A DNA stretch of 64,000 bases from Corynebacterium marambiense (lineage in GTDB: Bacteria; Actinomycetota; Actinomycetes; Mycobacteriales; Mycobacteriaceae): positions 487,417 through 551,416 of the forward strand of contig NZ_JAEIOT010000005.1 in the NCBI RefSeq assembly GCF_016342275.1. The letters are read 5' to 3'. Under the pieces are notes generated by a model, which worked only from the letters and a program-made list of their open reading frames with translations, was not told the DNA's origin and did not search any database. This document shows positions 45,792 through 61,687 of the stretch, piece by piece (positions within the stretch are counted from its first letter, which is position 1; each line of letters starts with the position of its first letter). The position numbers and the translations under genes are program-made.

Positions 45792-48314
45792 ATGCTCATC
45801 GCCAAGAACTGGGTCATTAGGCTGCTGCGTTCCGCCGATGGCTCCCAGTCGGACTGGTCGGTCACCGACACCGAACTCGACAGCGGCTTCGTCCGTGTCG
45901 GTTTCGAGACCGAAGGCTTCTCCGCCATCCCCGAAACCACCGGTCCACTCGTCATTGGTCGGGTCGAGTCGATCGAAGAGCTCACCGGTTTCAAAAAACC
46001 CATCCGGCATTGCCACGTGAACGTCGGTGACGCCAACGGAACCGGGGAACTGCAGTCGATCGTCTGCGGCGCTCGCAACTTCAGTGAGGGGGACCATGTC
46101 ATCGTGTCCCTCCCCGGATGCGTGCTCCCGGGGAACTTTGAGATCGCCGCGCGTAAGACCTACGGGCGGATGTCCGCGGGCATGATCTGTTCCGCTGCTG
46201 AACTCGGGTTGACTGCCCAACAAAACAAGGGGATCATCACCCTCCCGGACGACCGGGACTACGAGCTCGGTTCCGATGCCCGCGGCGTCATGGGGCTCGA
46301 CGACACGGTCTTCGACGTCAACGTCACTCCGGACCGTGGCTACGCGCTTTCCGTCCGGGGGCTGGCTCGGGAGATCGCCAGCGCCTTCGACCTCACGTTC
46401 ACCGATCCGGCGCTCGAGCCGGGTGTGGCGGGCATCGACGTCTCGGTACCCACCCCCGACGGTGAACTCCTGACCGTCGATCTCCGCCCGGAGACGAAGG
46501 CCGTCCGGTTCGGACTCCGCCGGGTCACGGGGACCGCGGCCGGAGCAGAGTCGCCGCTGTGGATGCAGCGGGAGCTGATGCTCTGCGGCCAGCGTCCGGT
46601 GAATGCCGCCACCGATGTGACGAACTACGTGATGATGCTGTTCGGACAGCCGATGCACGCCTTCGACGCGGCCCGGATCACCGGTGACACGCTCGTCGTG
46701 CGCCGCGCTGAGAAGGGGGAGAAGCTCGAGACCCTCGATGACGTGACGCGTACGCTCGATCCGGAGGACGTCGTCATCGCCGACGATTCGGGAGTGCTGT
46801 CCCTGGCGGGTGTCATGGGTGGTGCATCCTCCGAGATCGGCGACGCAACCACCGACGTTTACCTGGAGGCGGCGAACTGGGATCCGATCACCGTCGCACG
46901 GGCCTGCCGTCGGCACAGGTTGTCGAGTGAGGCCTCACGGCGTTTCGAGCGGGGCGTCGATCCGGCTCTCGTCGAGGTCGCCCTCGACGTCGCGGCACAC
47001 CTGCTGTCCCGGATCGCCGGAGGCTCCGTGGACGCCGGACGTACTGTGGTCGGAGATCTTCCCGCCATGCCGACGGTACGGATGGGCGTCAACCGTCCCG
47101 CGCAGATCGCGGGGATGGACATCAGCCCCGACACCGTCATCTCCCGTCTCGAGGAGGTCGGGTGTGCGGTCGACCGGGACGGTGACGTTCTCACGGTCAC
47201 ACCCCCCACTTGGCGACCGGACATCACGATGGACGCCGATCTCGTGGAGGAGGTGCTGCGGTTGGAGGGACTGGAGGACATTCCCTCGGTCGTCCCCACC
47301 GCTCCCGCCGGACGTGGCCTGACCCCCACGCAGCGGCGCCGCCGCGCCATCGGCCACGCCCTTGCGTACAACGGCTACACGGAGATCCTTCCGAGCCCGT
47401 TCATCGCGGATGATGTCTTCGATGTCTGGGGTCTTGACGCGGGTGATCCTCGGCGGCAGACCGTCGGGGTGCTCAATCCGCTTGAGACCGATCGTTCCGT
47501 TCTCGGCACGACCCTGCTGCCGAACATGCTGGATGCCGTGCGGCGCAACGCCGCCAGAGGTCAGCGCGACGTCTCTCTCTACGGGGTCGAGCAGGTCACG
47601 GTCGCGGGAGAGGTCGACCGTTCACCGATGCCCGACGTCCGGAGCCGTCCCTCTGACGCTGCTATCGCGGAACTCCTGGAGTCACTGCCGGTGCAGCCGC
47701 TGCACGTTGCCACCGTCGGTGCCGGGGACATCGAGGCCGCCGGCCCGCTGGGGTCCGCCCGCGCCTACACGTGGGCTGACTCGGTGGAGTCGGCACGCGT
47801 TGTCGCCCGCGCGGCCGATATTGAGATCGAGGTCTCGGCGGCCGAGCAGCTTCCCTGGCACCCGGGCCGCTGCGCGGCATTGAGTGTCGATGGAACCGTC
47901 GTTGGGTACGCCGGTGAGCTGCACCCGCAGATTCTGGAGCGCGCAGGCCTGCCCCCTCGTACTTGCGCGATGGAACTGAACGTCACGGCTCTACCGTTCG
48001 CGCCTTCAGCGCCGGCGCCGGTGTTGTCCCCCTTCCCGGCGCTGATGCAGGACATAGCACTTGTCGTCGACGAGGATGTTCCGGCGGAAGATGTGCGCCG
48101 GACGCTGCTGTCGACGGCGGGGGAGCTGATCGAGAGCGTCGAGCTCTTCGACGTCTACCGCTCGGAGAGTCTCGGCGAGAACCGGAAGTCGCTGGCGTTC
48201 GCGCTGCGGTTCCGGGCCACCGACCGTACGCTGACCGACGACGAGTGTTCGGCGGCGCGGCTCACTGCGGCGGACGCGGCAGGCCGTGAACACGGCGCAC
48301 GGATCCGCGCCTGA
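45792..48314 (+). CDS. pheT: Phenylalanyl-tRNA synthetase beta subunit
   Basis: This 840-aa subunit has an N-terminal tRNA-binding OB domain (40-155, IRHCHVNVGDANGTGELQSIVCGARNF), B3/B4 editing domains (VTNYVMMLFGQPMHAFDAARI), B5 (DISPDTVISRLEEVGCAVDRDGDVLTVTPPTWRPDI) and a C-terminal anticodon-binding FDX-ACB domain (LSPFPALMQDIALVVDEDVPAEDVRRTL). ATG 45792 with GGAG upstream fits the family start MLIAKNWVIRLL. Transcribed with pheS; a terminator follows. Confidence 0.97.
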   Translation: MLIAKNWVIRLLRSADGSQSDWSVTDTELDSGFVRVGFETEGFSAIPETTGPLVIGRVESIEELTGFKKPIRHCHVNVGDANGTGELQSIVCGARNFSEGDHVIVSLPGCVLPGNFEIAARKTYGRMSAGMICSAAELGLTAQQNKGIITLPDDRDYELGSDARGVMGLDDTVFDVNVTPDRGYALSVRGLAREIASAFDLTFTDPALEPGVAGIDVSVPTPDGELLTVDLRPETKAVRFGLRRVTGTAAGAESPLWMQRELMLCGQRPVNAATDVTNYVMMLFGQPMHAFDAARITGDTLVVRRAEKGEKLETLDDVTRTLDPEDVVIADDSGVLSLAGVMGGASSEIGDATTDVYLEAANWDPITVARACRRHRLSSEASRRFERGVDPALVEVALDVAAHLLSRIAGGSVDAGRTVVGDLPAMPTVRMGVNRPAQIAGMDISPDTVISRLEEVGCAVDRDGDVLTVTPPTWRPDITMDADLVEEVLRLEGLEDIPSVVPTAPAGRGLTPTQRRRRAIGHALAYNGYTEILPSPFIADDVFDVWGLDAGDPRRQTVGVLNPLETDRSVLGTTLLPNMLDAVRRNAARGQRDVSLYGVEQVTVAGEVDRSPMPDVRSRPSDAAIAELLESLPVQPLHVATVGAGDIEAAGPLGSARAYTWADSVESARVVARAADIEIEVSAAEQLPWHPGRCAALSVDGTVVGYAGELHPQILERAGLPPRTCAMELNVTALPFAPSAPAPVLSPFPALMQDIALVVDEDVPAEDVRRTLLSTAGELIESVELFDVYRSESLGENRKSLAFALRFRATDRTLTDDECSAARLTAADAAGREHGARIRA

Positions 48315-48329
48315 TTCGCACCGTTCCCC

Positions 48330-48364
48330 GTGGCCCGGAATCCCGCAGAGGTTCCGGGCCACTT
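48330..48364 (+). terminator. Terminator after pheT
   Basis: An 11-bp perfect stem (48330-48340 GTGGCCCGGAA with 48352-48362) with an 11-nt loop, followed by TT, 15 nt after the pheT stop. Confidence 0.75.
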
Positions 48365-48461
48365 CCGGTTCGGGGTACAGGGGTAGCCTCCGGGGGGTCG
48401 ATGCTTACGCTGTTTCCCGGATAATTCCGATGGTGCGTTGAACTCACTAAAGTCTCCTTCT

Positions 48462-49589
48462 GTGAATCGACTGATACGTAGATGGGCTTCCCTGTTCTTC
48501 ATTGATGCGCTGACCGGTATGGCCTTCGGATTGTTCGCCACCCTCATTGTGGGAACGATCATGGTCCAGCTGGGCCGATATGTGCCGGGGACCGTTGGCG
48601 AGTTCCTTGTCGTCACCGGTTCCGTGGCCTCGGTACTGACCGGATTTGGTATCGGTATCGGCGTGGCCCACCGGCTCTCGGCGTCGACCTTCGTCATCGC
48701 GGGTACCGGCGTCGCGGGTATGGTCGGCGCGCACGCGGGCAAGATCCTCGGGGGAGGGGCCGTGGATGGTCTGTCCTTCCAGCTCCTCGGCCCGGGAGAG
48801 CCCCTCGGGGCGTTCATCGCCGCGTTCATCGCGGTTGAGTGCGGGTTGTTCGTGTCGGGGCGGACCCCCGTCGACATCCTCGTTACCCCGCTGGTGACCA
48901 TCTGCTCGGGAGCGGCGGTGGGCCTGTTCATCGGCCCGACGATCTCCGAGTTCATGACGGCACTGGGGGAGATGATCAACTGGTCCGCCCAGCGGCAGCC
49001 CTTCCTAATGGGCATTCTCGTCGCCGTGATCATGGGCATCTGTCTGACCTTGCCGATATCATCGGCGGCGTTGGGCATCATTCTCGGGTTGTCGGGGCTG
49101 GCGGCGGGGGCTGCCACCGTAGGCTGCTGCTGCCAGATGGTCGGCTTCGCAGTAGCCAGCTGGCGGGAGAACCGCTGGGCCGGTCTGGTGTCCCAGGGCC
49201 TGGGTACCTCAATGCTCCAGATGCCGAATATCGTCCGGCGTCCGGCGATCTGGCTGCCGCCCATCATCGCTTCGGCGATCCTGGGGCCGATCGCCACGAC
49301 CGTGTTCGCGATGGAGAACAACCCCGCAGGCTCGGGTATGGGGACCTCGGGCCTCGTTGGCCAGCTCATGACCTGGACCGTCATGTCCCCCGACCACGGG
49401 GCTGTATCCCTCACGCTGATGATCCTCGGTCTGAACATCGTCGGTCCCGCACTGGTGACGCTCCTGATCTCCGAGGCCATGAGACGGGCCGGCTGGATCC
49501 GTCCCGGCGACATGGCGCTCGAACGACCGGAGAAGAGCCGGGGAACCGCGAACTCGGAGGCCGTCGCGGCGGGGGTTCCGGCTTCCTGA
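48462..49589 (+). CDS. PTS_EIIC_2 / PfoR-type membrane protein
   Basis: This 375-aa polytopic protein has about ten helices and the Gly-rich family features (FGLFATLIVGTIMVQLGRYV, GIGIGVAHRLSASTFVIAGTGVAGMVGAHAGKILGGGA, LPISSAALGIILGLSGLAAGAATVGCCCQMVGFA). It resembles the PTS_EIIC_2 family, which lacks EIIA and EIIB parts and whose transport substrate is unknown. GTG 48462 is chosen because TAAAGT ends 8 nt before it; a TTG 24 nt upstream is less likely. It stands alone between pheT and a lipoprotein gene. Confidence 0.8.
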   Translation: MNRLIRRWASLFFIDALTGMAFGLFATLIVGTIMVQLGRYVPGTVGEFLVVTGSVASVLTGFGIGIGVAHRLSASTFVIAGTGVAGMVGAHAGKILGGGAVDGLSFQLLGPGEPLGAFIAAFIAVECGLFVSGRTPVDILVTPLVTICSGAAVGLFIGPTISEFMTALGEMINWSAQRQPFLMGILVAVIMGICLTLPISSAALGIILGLSGLAAGAATVGCCCQMVGFAVASWRENRWAGLVSQGLGTSMLQMPNIVRRPAIWLPPIIASAILGPIATTVFAMENNPAGSGMGTSGLVGQLMTWTVMSPDHGAVSLTLMILGLNIVGPALVTLLISEAMRRAGWIRPGDMALERPEKSRGTANSEAVAAGVPAS

Positions 49590-49635
49590 GGACGTCCCGG
49601 CCGCCGGTTGCGGTGTCGCCGGCCAGGGCACCGAT

Positions 49636-50931
49636 TCAGAGAATCTCCCTCAGGTCCTCGTAGAAATCCTCGAGAATCTTCTGTCCCACGTCCTCCCTGT
49701 TCTGTAGTTGGACCGCGCTTTCCACCGCCTCCTGTGTCTTGAGACCGGCTTTTTCGAGCGTCAGCTTGAGCAGCATCCTGGCCATCAGTTCCACGTTCCT
49801 GATGCGGGCGTCGACGTCATCATCGAACGCCGTGAGCGCGTCCAGCTTTCCGGAGAGATCCGTGCCGGTGTCGTCGAGGATCCCGTCCGCCCGGTCCGCG
49901 GCTTCGCTCAGCGCCGCAGCGGCGTCGTAGAGGGCGTACTTCAGGTTCTCCCGGTAGACGACCACCTCCTGTGCCGCGTCGAACTCGATCGGGTCCGTCG
50001 CGGTGTTCTCCCAGGTGTCCAGGATGTCCGCTCCCTCGATCAGGGAATCGGATACAGCACGCCACTTCTCCGGGTCCCTGTCGGCGAGAGCGAAGGAGTA
50101 CTCCTTGGGCGGCCCCAGTTCGTCGGGATTCGGCGGCAGGATGGGGATGAGCGGTTCCCCTTCCGCTGTCGGGTAATCGGTGACGGGTTCGGCCGACAGA
50201 TCTTTCGGCAGCATGCCGGCCTCCTCCATGGCGATGGTCCAGCCGTCCCTTGCCTGTTGCAGTCTGACCGCGGCATCCGCGAGGGGCAGCACGACACGGT
50301 CGTCCAGAACCTTGTCGTAGTCCCGGAAGACGTGGGAGCAGGCCGGGATCCGTCTGGCTGCTGCGTCCTGTTCCGGTGGCAGATTACCCACCTCCGTGCC
50401 GAAGTCGTAGTAGATGCCCTTTATCTCCGGGTGGCCGGTGAGGAGTGGGAGGGCCTCCGACATCTGTGCCGGAGACGCGTCCGGGGAGACCATCGGCTCG
50501 ATGCGGTCGAATCTCGATGCGAGGTCGTCGCCGGAGCGGGCGATGACCTCGTTCGCCGGTTCCGGCAGGGTAGAGGTGGCCGTCCGGAATGATGCGATGG
50601 CCCGCCTGAGGTCGCCCGCGATCACTTCCGGGGCGATCCCTTCCTCGGCCTTGAAGTTGGTGAACTGGAGGTCGCTGTACCCCTGACAGACCGCGGTGAC
50701 GTACTCACCGTCGGGAATCCGGGATCTCCACCGGAGTTCATCCTCGGTCGGCTGGCGGACCGGAGCCTCGATCGGGTCCGCGGCCCGGTGGCTCGGTGCC
50801 GGTGACTCCTCGGTGCGGGCTGGCGGCTCGGGGGACGGATCTCCCCCGCACGCGGTGAGGGCTCCCGCAGCCAGCACAGCGGACAGTGCCAGTCGGGGGA
50901 GTCTGCCGGTGGAGCGTCTCGAAGTGAACAT
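49636..50931 (-). CDS. Lipoprotein, unknown function
   Basis: This 431-aa protein has a signal peptide ending in the lipobox LTAC (Cys28), then a Pro/Glu-rich linker and a largely helical body with many Asp/Glu and Ala (e.g. YALYDAAAALSEAADRADGILDDTG, and a C-terminal AVQLQNREDVGQKILEDFYEDLREIL). I do not recognise a family. GAGGAA 3 nt before the ATG gives the start; longer starts lack a signal peptide. It is convergent with the EIIC_2-like gene and divergent from argC. Confidence 0.8.
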   Translation of the reverse strand: MFTSRRSTGRLPRLALSAVLAAGALTACGGDPSPEPPARTEESPAPSHRAADPIEAPVRQPTEDELRWRSRIPDGEYVTAVCQGYSDLQFTNFKAEEGIAPEVIAGDLRRAIASFRTATSTLPEPANEVIARSGDDLASRFDRIEPMVSPDASPAQMSEALPLLTGHPEIKGIYYDFGTEVGNLPPEQDAAARRIPACSHVFRDYDKVLDDRVVLPLADAAVRLQQARDGWTIAMEEAGMLPKDLSAEPVTDYPTAEGEPLIPILPPNPDELGPPKEYSFALADRDPEKWRAVSDSLIEGADILDTWENTATDPIEFDAAQEVVVYRENLKYALYDAAAALSEAADRADGILDDTGTDLSGKLDALTAFDDDVDARIRNVELMARMLLKLTLEKAGLKTQEAVESAVQLQNREDVGQKILEDFYEDLREIL

Positions 50932-51093
50932 GGATTCCTCCGGGTGAGTGGTATCGCGGGTGCGGAGTGGTACCGGGTGATACCGGGGCGGATGCGGAGC
51001 TGCTACTTTCGATTCTAGGGTTCGCCACACAGCAGGGGGAGCGACTCCGTCCTACGCGGGGGGGGGGACGGAGGTCGTGGCCAACGACGGGAG

Positions 51094-52180
<1,087 letters not shown>

Positions 52181-52231
52181 TCTGCAGCCATATCGACACC
52201 GCACCGACACCCCCGCCGAAGGAACTACCCC

Positions 52232-53404
52232 ATGTCTGACACAGGAATCACCGCCCCGAAGGGCTTCTCCACAGCCGCCACAACCGCCGGAATCAAGGCG
52301 TCGGGCAAGCCCGACATGGCCCTCGTCGTCAACGAGGGGCCCGATCTCACGGCAGCGGCCCTGTTCACTCGGAACCGGATTGTTGCCGCGCCGGTGAAGC
52401 TCAGTCGCGCCAACGTCGCCGACGGCCGTCTCAAGGCCGTCGTCTACAACTCCGGCAACGCCAACGCCTGCAATGGCTCCAGGGGAGAGGCCGACGCGAT
52501 GGACACGATCGAGAGTGTCGCACAGGCCCTCGGCGTCGACAGTGGGGACATCGCGGCATGCTCCACCGGATTGATCGGTGAACCGCTGCCCATGGACCTC
52601 GTCCTCGCCGGGGTGGACAAGCTCGTCGACGGGCTCACGGTGAACGGAGGGGACAATGGGGCTGCGGCGGCGGAGGCCATCATGACGACCGACACGGTCG
52701 CCAAGCAGTCGGTCGGACACGGCGCCGGATACACCGTCGGTGGCATGGCCAAAGGGGTCGGAATGATGGCTCCGTCTCTGGCGACGATGCTCGTCTGCCT
52801 GACCACCGACGCGGCGGTCACCCACGAGATGGCCGACACCGCGCTCCGAGCCGCTACCGCAGTGACCTTCGACTGCCTCGACATCGACGGCTCCACCTCG
52901 ACCAACGACACCGTCTTGTTCCTCGCATCCGGTGCGTCCGGTGTCACCCCGGACCAGGATGACCTCAATGAAGTGGTTCTCCGGGTATGCACCGACCTGG
53001 CGAAGCAGCTTCAGTCGGATGCCGAGGGGGTCACCAAGCGCGTGGCAGTCACCGTCACCGGAACAACCGACGATACCCAGGCCGCCAATGCCGCCCGGAC
53101 CCTCTGCCGCGATCCGTTGTTCAAGTGCGCGATGTTCGGGTCCGACCCCAACTGGGGGCGTGTCCTCGCCGCCGTGGGCATGGCGGATGCGGACATGGAC
53201 CCCGAGCACATCTCCGTCCACTTCAACGGTCAAGCTGTATGCCTTGACTCTTGTGGTGCTCCCGGTGCCCGTGATGTCGACCTGTCCGGCCGTGACATCG
53301 ACGTCACCGTCGACCTCGGCACCGGCGGACCCGGCACCGCGACGCTGCGTACCACCGACCTGTCCCACGCCTACGTCGAGATCAATTCCGCGTACTCCAC
53401 CTAG
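52232..53404 (+). CDS. argJ: Glutamate N-acetyltransferase / ornithine acetyltransferase
   Basis: This 390-aa enzyme recycles the acetyl group from acetylornithine to glutamate. The self-cleavage and nucleophile region is [17 protein letters not shown], where the Thr after Ala becomes the new N-terminus of the beta chain. [17 protein letters not shown] is also typical. With ArgJ the pathway is the cyclic type; no argA-like or argE gene is in the cluster. argB begins 60 nt downstream. Confidence 0.96.
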   Translation: MSDTGITAPKGFSTAATTAGIKASGKPDMALVVNEGPDLTAAALFTRNRIVAAPVKLSRANVADGRLKAVVYNSGNANACNGSRGEADAMDTIESVAQALGVDSGDIAACSTGLIGEPLPMDLVLAGVDKLVDGLTVNGGDNGAAAAEAIMTTDTVAKQSVGHGAGYTVGGMAKGVGMMAPSLATMLVCLTTDAAVTHEMADTALRAATAVTFDCLDIDGSTSTNDTVLFLASGASGVTPDQDDLNEVVLRVCTDLAKQLQSDAEGVTKRVAVTVTGTTDDTQAANAARTLCRDPLFKCAMFGSDPNWGRVLAAVGMADADMDPEHISVHFNGQAVCLDSCGAPGARDVDLSGRDIDVTVDLGTGGPGTATLRTTDLSHAYVEINSAYST

Positions 53405-53464
53405 ATGGTCTCCGCTCACCGGCACCGAGACCATTCCACGACACCCCAGAAACCGGGACGAGAC

Positions 53465-54402
53465 ATGAACGACATGCTGAAGGACATCACACCCGAGGTT
53501 CGGGCCAACGTGCTCGCCGAGGCATTGCCCTGGCTCAAACATTTCCGCGACAAGATCGTCGTGGTCAAATACGGCGGAAACGCCATGATCGATGAGGACC
53601 TCCGCGCTGCTTTTGCCGCCGACATGGTCTTCCTCAGAACAGTCGGCGCGAAACCCGTTGTCGTCCACGGAGGCGGTCCACAGATCAACGCCATGCTGCA
53701 GAAACTGGGTATGGAGGGGGAGTTCCGGGGCGGCTTCCGGGTCACTACCCCCGAGGTCATGGAGATCGTCCGGATGGTCCTGTTTGGTCAGGTCGGTCGA
53801 GATCTCGTCGGACTCATCAACTGTCACGGCCCCTACGCCGTGGGCTGTTCCGGGGAGGATGCCGGACTGTTCACTGCCGAACGCCGATTGGTCGAGGTAG
53901 GCGGCGAGCTCACCGACATCGGTCTCGTCGGTGACATCACCCACGTCGACGCCTCATCGCTCATGGACATCATCGACGCGGGGCGCATCCCGGTGGTCTC
54001 CACGATTGCACCGGACGAGGACGGGCAGGTCCACAACATCAACGCCGACACCGCCGCGGGAGCGCTCGCCAGCGCCATCGGCGCGGAGCGCCTGATAATT
54101 CTCACCAACGTGTCGGGACTGTACACGGACTGGCCGGATACGTCATCGATGGTCAGCAAGATCTCCGTCGGGGAGCTCTCTTCGCTGCTCCCGTCCCTGG
54201 ACTCAGGAATGATCCCCAAGATGGAGTCCTGTCTGAATGCCGTGCGTCAGGGGGTCCACGCTGCCCACGTGATCGATGGTCGCGTCGCGCATTCCGTACT
54301 GCTCGAACTCCTCACCGAAGGCGGTATCGGGACGATGGTTCTGCCTGACGCCTACGACCGCAACGATTATCCAGCCCCCACAGAGTTCCAGAAGGTTAAA
54401 CC

Positions 54403-54406
<4 letters not shown>
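53465..54406 (+). CDS. argB: Acetylglutamate kinase
   Basis: This 313-aa amino-acid kinase phosphorylates N-acetylglutamate. It shows [45 protein letters not shown] and [30 protein letters not shown]. The N-terminal helix region before KYGGNA is that of the arginine-sensitive hexameric form, so feedback inhibition by arginine is expected. Its stop overlaps the argD start (ATGA). Confidence 0.96.
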
Positions 54407-57087
<2,681 letters not shown>

Positions 57088-57109
57088 CGCTGGTGGGACG
57101 AGGACCGTG

Positions 57110-57137
57110 CCGGTGGCGGGTGAAAACCCACCACCGG
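57110..57137 (+). terminator. Terminator after argR
   Basis: CCGGTGG..GGGT and ACCC..CCACCGG form a stem with one C/A mismatch and a GAAA loop. There is no T-run; it ends exactly where the argG ARG box begins. Confidence 0.6.
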
Positions 57138-57175
57138 TGCATAATTTGCATACTAGTGAATAAACCGGCTAGGGT
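57138..57175. promoter_or_regulatory. ArgR operator and promoter of argG
   Basis: TGCATAATTTGCA (57138-57150) is identical to the argC box, followed by GTGAATAAAC (57156-57165) and the -10 TAGGGT at 57170-57175. The argG mRNA would have a leader of about 150 nt (57182-57334), which has no supported ORF. Confidence 0.65.
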
Positions 57176-57334
57176 TGCGGATGTCGGGCAGCGATCCGCC
57201 TTTCCACGCGGGTGCCTGCTGCACCTGCACCATCCGCACTGTTAGGGTGTGGTGCACACCTGAGTCGCCAGCCTTCAGGATTTCCGCTGGTAGAACCCAC
57301 ATATAAACGATGAATCACCCCTCAAGGAGAAGTC

Positions 57335-58537
57335 ATGACTGATCGCGTAGTTCTCGCCTATTCTGGCGGCCTCGACACCTCGGTGGCCATCCCGTACCTG
57401 GCTAAGATGACCGGCGGTGAGGTCGTGGCCGTGGCCCTCGATCTCGGACAGGGCGGCGAGGACATGGAGAGCGTGCGTCAGCGTGCGCTCGACTGTGGCG
57501 CGGTCGAGGCGGTCGTCGTCGACGCGAAGGACGAGTTCGCCGAGGAATACTGCCTGCCGACCATCAAGGCCAACGGCATGTACATGAAGCAGTACCCGCT
57601 GGTCTCCGCCATCTCCCGGCCATTGATCGTCAAGCACCTCGTCGAGGCCGCCGAGGAGCACGGTGGAACCCACGTCGCTCACGGCTGCACCGGTAAGGGC
57701 AATGACCAGGTCCGTTTCGAGGTCGGTTTCGCGGACATGAACCCGGATCTGAAGATCATCGCCCCGGCGCGTGACTTTGCTTGGACCCGGGACAAGGCCA
57801 TCGCCTTCGCCGAGGACATCAACCTCCCGATCGAGCAGTCCACCAAGTCACCGTTCTCCATCGACCAGAATGTCTGGGGTCGCGCTGTCGAGACCGGATT
57901 CCTCGAGGATCTCTGGAACCCGCCGACGAAGGACCTCTACGCCTACACCGAGGACCCGGCGATGGGCAATGCCCCCGACGAGCTCATCATCTCCTTCAAG
58001 GGCGGGGTCCCCGTCGCCATCGACGGCAAGAAGGTCACCGTCCTGGAGGCCATTGAGGAGCTCAACCGCCGCGGCGGCGCCCAGGGCGTCGGTCGGCTCG
58101 ACATGGTCGAAGACCGCCTCGTCGGCATCAAGTCCCGCGAGGTTTACGAGGCCCCCGGCGCGATGGTCCTCATCACCGCCCACCAGGCACTCGAAGATGT
58201 CACCGTCGAGCGGGAGCTCGCCCGCTACAAGCGCCTCATCGACGCCCGCTGGTCCGAGGAGGTCTACGACGGTCTCTGGTTCGCACCACTGAAGCGCTCC
58301 CTCGATGCCTTCATCGAGTCGACCCAGGAGAACGTCACCGGTGACATCCGGGTGGTCCTGCACGGTGGTCGGGTGACCGTAAACGGCCGCCGCTCCGAGT
58401 CGAGCCTCTACGACTTCAACCTCGCCACCTACGACACCGGCGACACCTTCGACCAGACACTCGCCCGCGGCTTCGTCGAGCTGCACGGTCTGTCCTCGAA
58501 GATTGCCTGCCGCCGCGACCGCGAGGCCGGCAAGTAG
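57335..58537 (+). CDS. argG: Argininosuccinate synthase
   Basis: This 400-aa ATP pyrophosphatase-type enzyme joins citrulline and aspartate. The P-loop is [16 protein letters not shown], with [13 protein letters not shown] and [23 protein letters not shown] 8 nt upstream supports the ATG. It has its own promoter with an ARG box, distinct from argC-argR. A terminator separates it from argH. Confidence 0.97.
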   Translation: MTDRVVLAYSGGLDTSVAIPYLAKMTGGEVVAVALDLGQGGEDMESVRQRALDCGAVEAVVVDAKDEFAEEYCLPTIKANGMYMKQYPLVSAISRPLIVKHLVEAAEEHGGTHVAHGCTGKGNDQVRFEVGFADMNPDLKIIAPARDFAWTRDKAIAFAEDINLPIEQSTKSPFSIDQNVWGRAVETGFLEDLWNPPTKDLYAYTEDPAMGNAPDELIISFKGGVPVAIDGKKVTVLEAIEELNRRGGAQGVGRLDMVEDRLVGIKSREVYEAPGAMVLITAHQALEDVTVERELARYKRLIDARWSEEVYDGLWFAPLKRSLDAFIESTQENVTGDIRVVLHGGRVTVNGRRSESSLYDFNLATYDTGDTFDQTLARGFVELHGLSSKIACRRDREAGK

Positions 58538-60142
<1,605 letters not shown>

Positions 60143-60145
60143 TCA

Positions 60146-60178
60146 CGCCCCCGTTCCACTCACCGCGGGGGCGGTTTG
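60146..60178. terminator. Bidirectional terminator between argH and aminotransferase
   Basis: CGCCCCCG (60146-60153) pairs with CGGGGGCG (60166-60173), followed by GTTTG on the plus strand. It lies between two convergent genes. Confidence 0.65.
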
Positions 60179-60186
60179 TCGACGTC

Positions 60187-61353
60187 TCAGACGAGACGCG
60201 CGACGGCGTCCCGGATTAGGTTCTCCCGCTTGCAGAAGGCGAAACGGACCAGGGGATCGAGGTGCCCGGTGTTCCCGCTCGTGGCGAATGCGGACACCGG
60301 GATCCCGACCACGCCACGATCGATGAGAGCGCCGGTACAGAATTCTGCTGCGTCGGTTACCCCGAGTGGCGTGGCGTCCGCGATGACAAAGTACCCGCCG
60401 GCGCAGGCCTTGACGTCGAAGCCAGCCTGGTCGAGCCCGTCCATGAGCAGATTCCGACGCCGTTGCATGTCATCACGGAGACGTTCCATCCAGGCCTGTT
60501 CGTTGTCCAGGGCGTGTGCGACGGCGGGCTGGACGTGACCGACCCCGACGAAGGTGAGGAACTGCTTCGCCTTCGTCACGGCGTCGATGATCTCCGGCGT
60601 GGACATTGCCCAGCCGGTCTTCCAACCGGTGACATTCAGGCACTTCGCTGCAGAAGACACCGTCACCGTGCGTTCCCGCATACCTGGCAACAGTGCGATG
60701 GGGGTGTGTGCGCGGCCGTCATAGACCAGTTTCTCGTACACCTCATCCGACAGGACCAGCAGATCGTGTCGCCGGGCGAGATCCGCGACGGCCTCCAGAT
60801 CGTCGGAGCAGAACACATGCCCGGTTGGGTTGTGCGGTGTGTTGATGATGATCATCGAGGTATCCGCACCCACCGCTGCGCGGAGCGCGGCGTGATCCAA
60901 CCGCCAACCGCTGTCGCTGCAGGCGTCGAGCAGTAGAGGAACTGGGACCAGGGTCGCACCGGCGAGCGCGACCGCTGCCGCGTACGCGTCGTAGTACGGC
61001 TCGATCACCACCACCTCGCTGCCCGGCTCCACGAGCGCGAGCACCGTCGCGGAGATGGCCTCGGTCGCGCCGACGGTGACCAGTACCTCGGTGTCCGGGT
61101 CGAGGCTGTGGCCGTGACTGCGCCGACGGTCCGCGGCAACCGCCGCGCGCAACCCGGCGAAACCACGACCGGGCGGATACTGATTGTTGCCGCCGCGGAT
61201 CTGCCGGACGGCTTCCTCGAGCATTGATCGGGGCCCGTCCTCGTCCGGGAATCCCTGGCCGAGATTCACCGCGCCCTTCTCGACCGCCAAATTGGTCATC
61301 GTGGCGAAGATGGTCTCGGGAAAGTGGTTGAGTCGTGATACGAGGCGTGACAT
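60187..61353 (-). CDS. Class I PLP aminotransferase (DapC/YbdL-like)
   Basis: This 388-aa enzyme closely resembles the mycobacterial protein annotated DapC (N-succinyldiaminopimelate aminotransferase): AVNLGQGFPDEDGP, VTVGATEAISATVLALVEPGSEVVVIEPYYDAY, NTPHNPTGHVF and the PLP Lys in SSAAKCLNVTGWKTGWA. The substrate could also be methionine or kynurenine. TAGACT ends 8 nt before ATG 61353 (likely leaderless); a longer start adds a Pro/Gly-rich piece. Confidence 0.88.
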   Translation of the reverse strand: MSRLVSRLNHFPETIFATMTNLAVEKGAVNLGQGFPDEDGPRSMLEEAVRQIRGGNNQYPPGRGFAGLRAAVAADRRRSHGHSLDPDTEVLVTVGATEAISATVLALVEPGSEVVVIEPYYDAYAAAVALAGATLVPVPLLLDACSDSGWRLDHAALRAAVGADTSMIIINTPHNPTGHVFCSDDLEAVADLARRHDLLVLSDEVYEKLVYDGRAHTPIALLPGMRERTVTVSSAAKCLNVTGWKTGWAMSTPEIIDAVTKAKQFLTFVGVGHVQPAVAHALDNEQAWMERLRDDMQRRRNLLMDGLDQAGFDVKACAGGYFVIADATPLGVTDAAEFCTGALIDRGVVGIPVSAFATSGNTGHLDPLVRFAFCKRENLIRDAVARLV

Positions 61354-61673
61354 GGGCGCCAAGTCTAGTCCGGCGCCGGGACGTGGTCCTGCCGCAGTCC
61401 CGAGCTGGGTTTCTCCGGATGGTCGCGGGATGGTTTCAGTCGCCACCTGCACCACAGTCGACGGCCGAGCTCACATCGGTGGGGAAGGCGTGGTGCACGG
61501 TGGCGCGGAAACGCCCGGGCGAAGCCGACGGAACGGAGCAGCGGGGCAGTCCATTGACCACGGGATCGGTGACGGCGTTCCGACACCACCGTCATGCGGT
61601 GGCGCGGTTGTGCGGGCATTCCGGGGCCCCGTGGTTTCACCGGGGCACAGCGCAGACGTGGTTGTTCTCCGGG
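61354..61673. other. Intergenic region, aminotransferase / Trm112-like
   Basis: About 320 bases between divergent genes. The -10 elements of the two genes are at 61362-61367 (minus) and 61674-61679 (plus). No other gene is supported. Confidence 0.45.
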
Positions 61674-61687
61674 TAGGATCGGTGATT

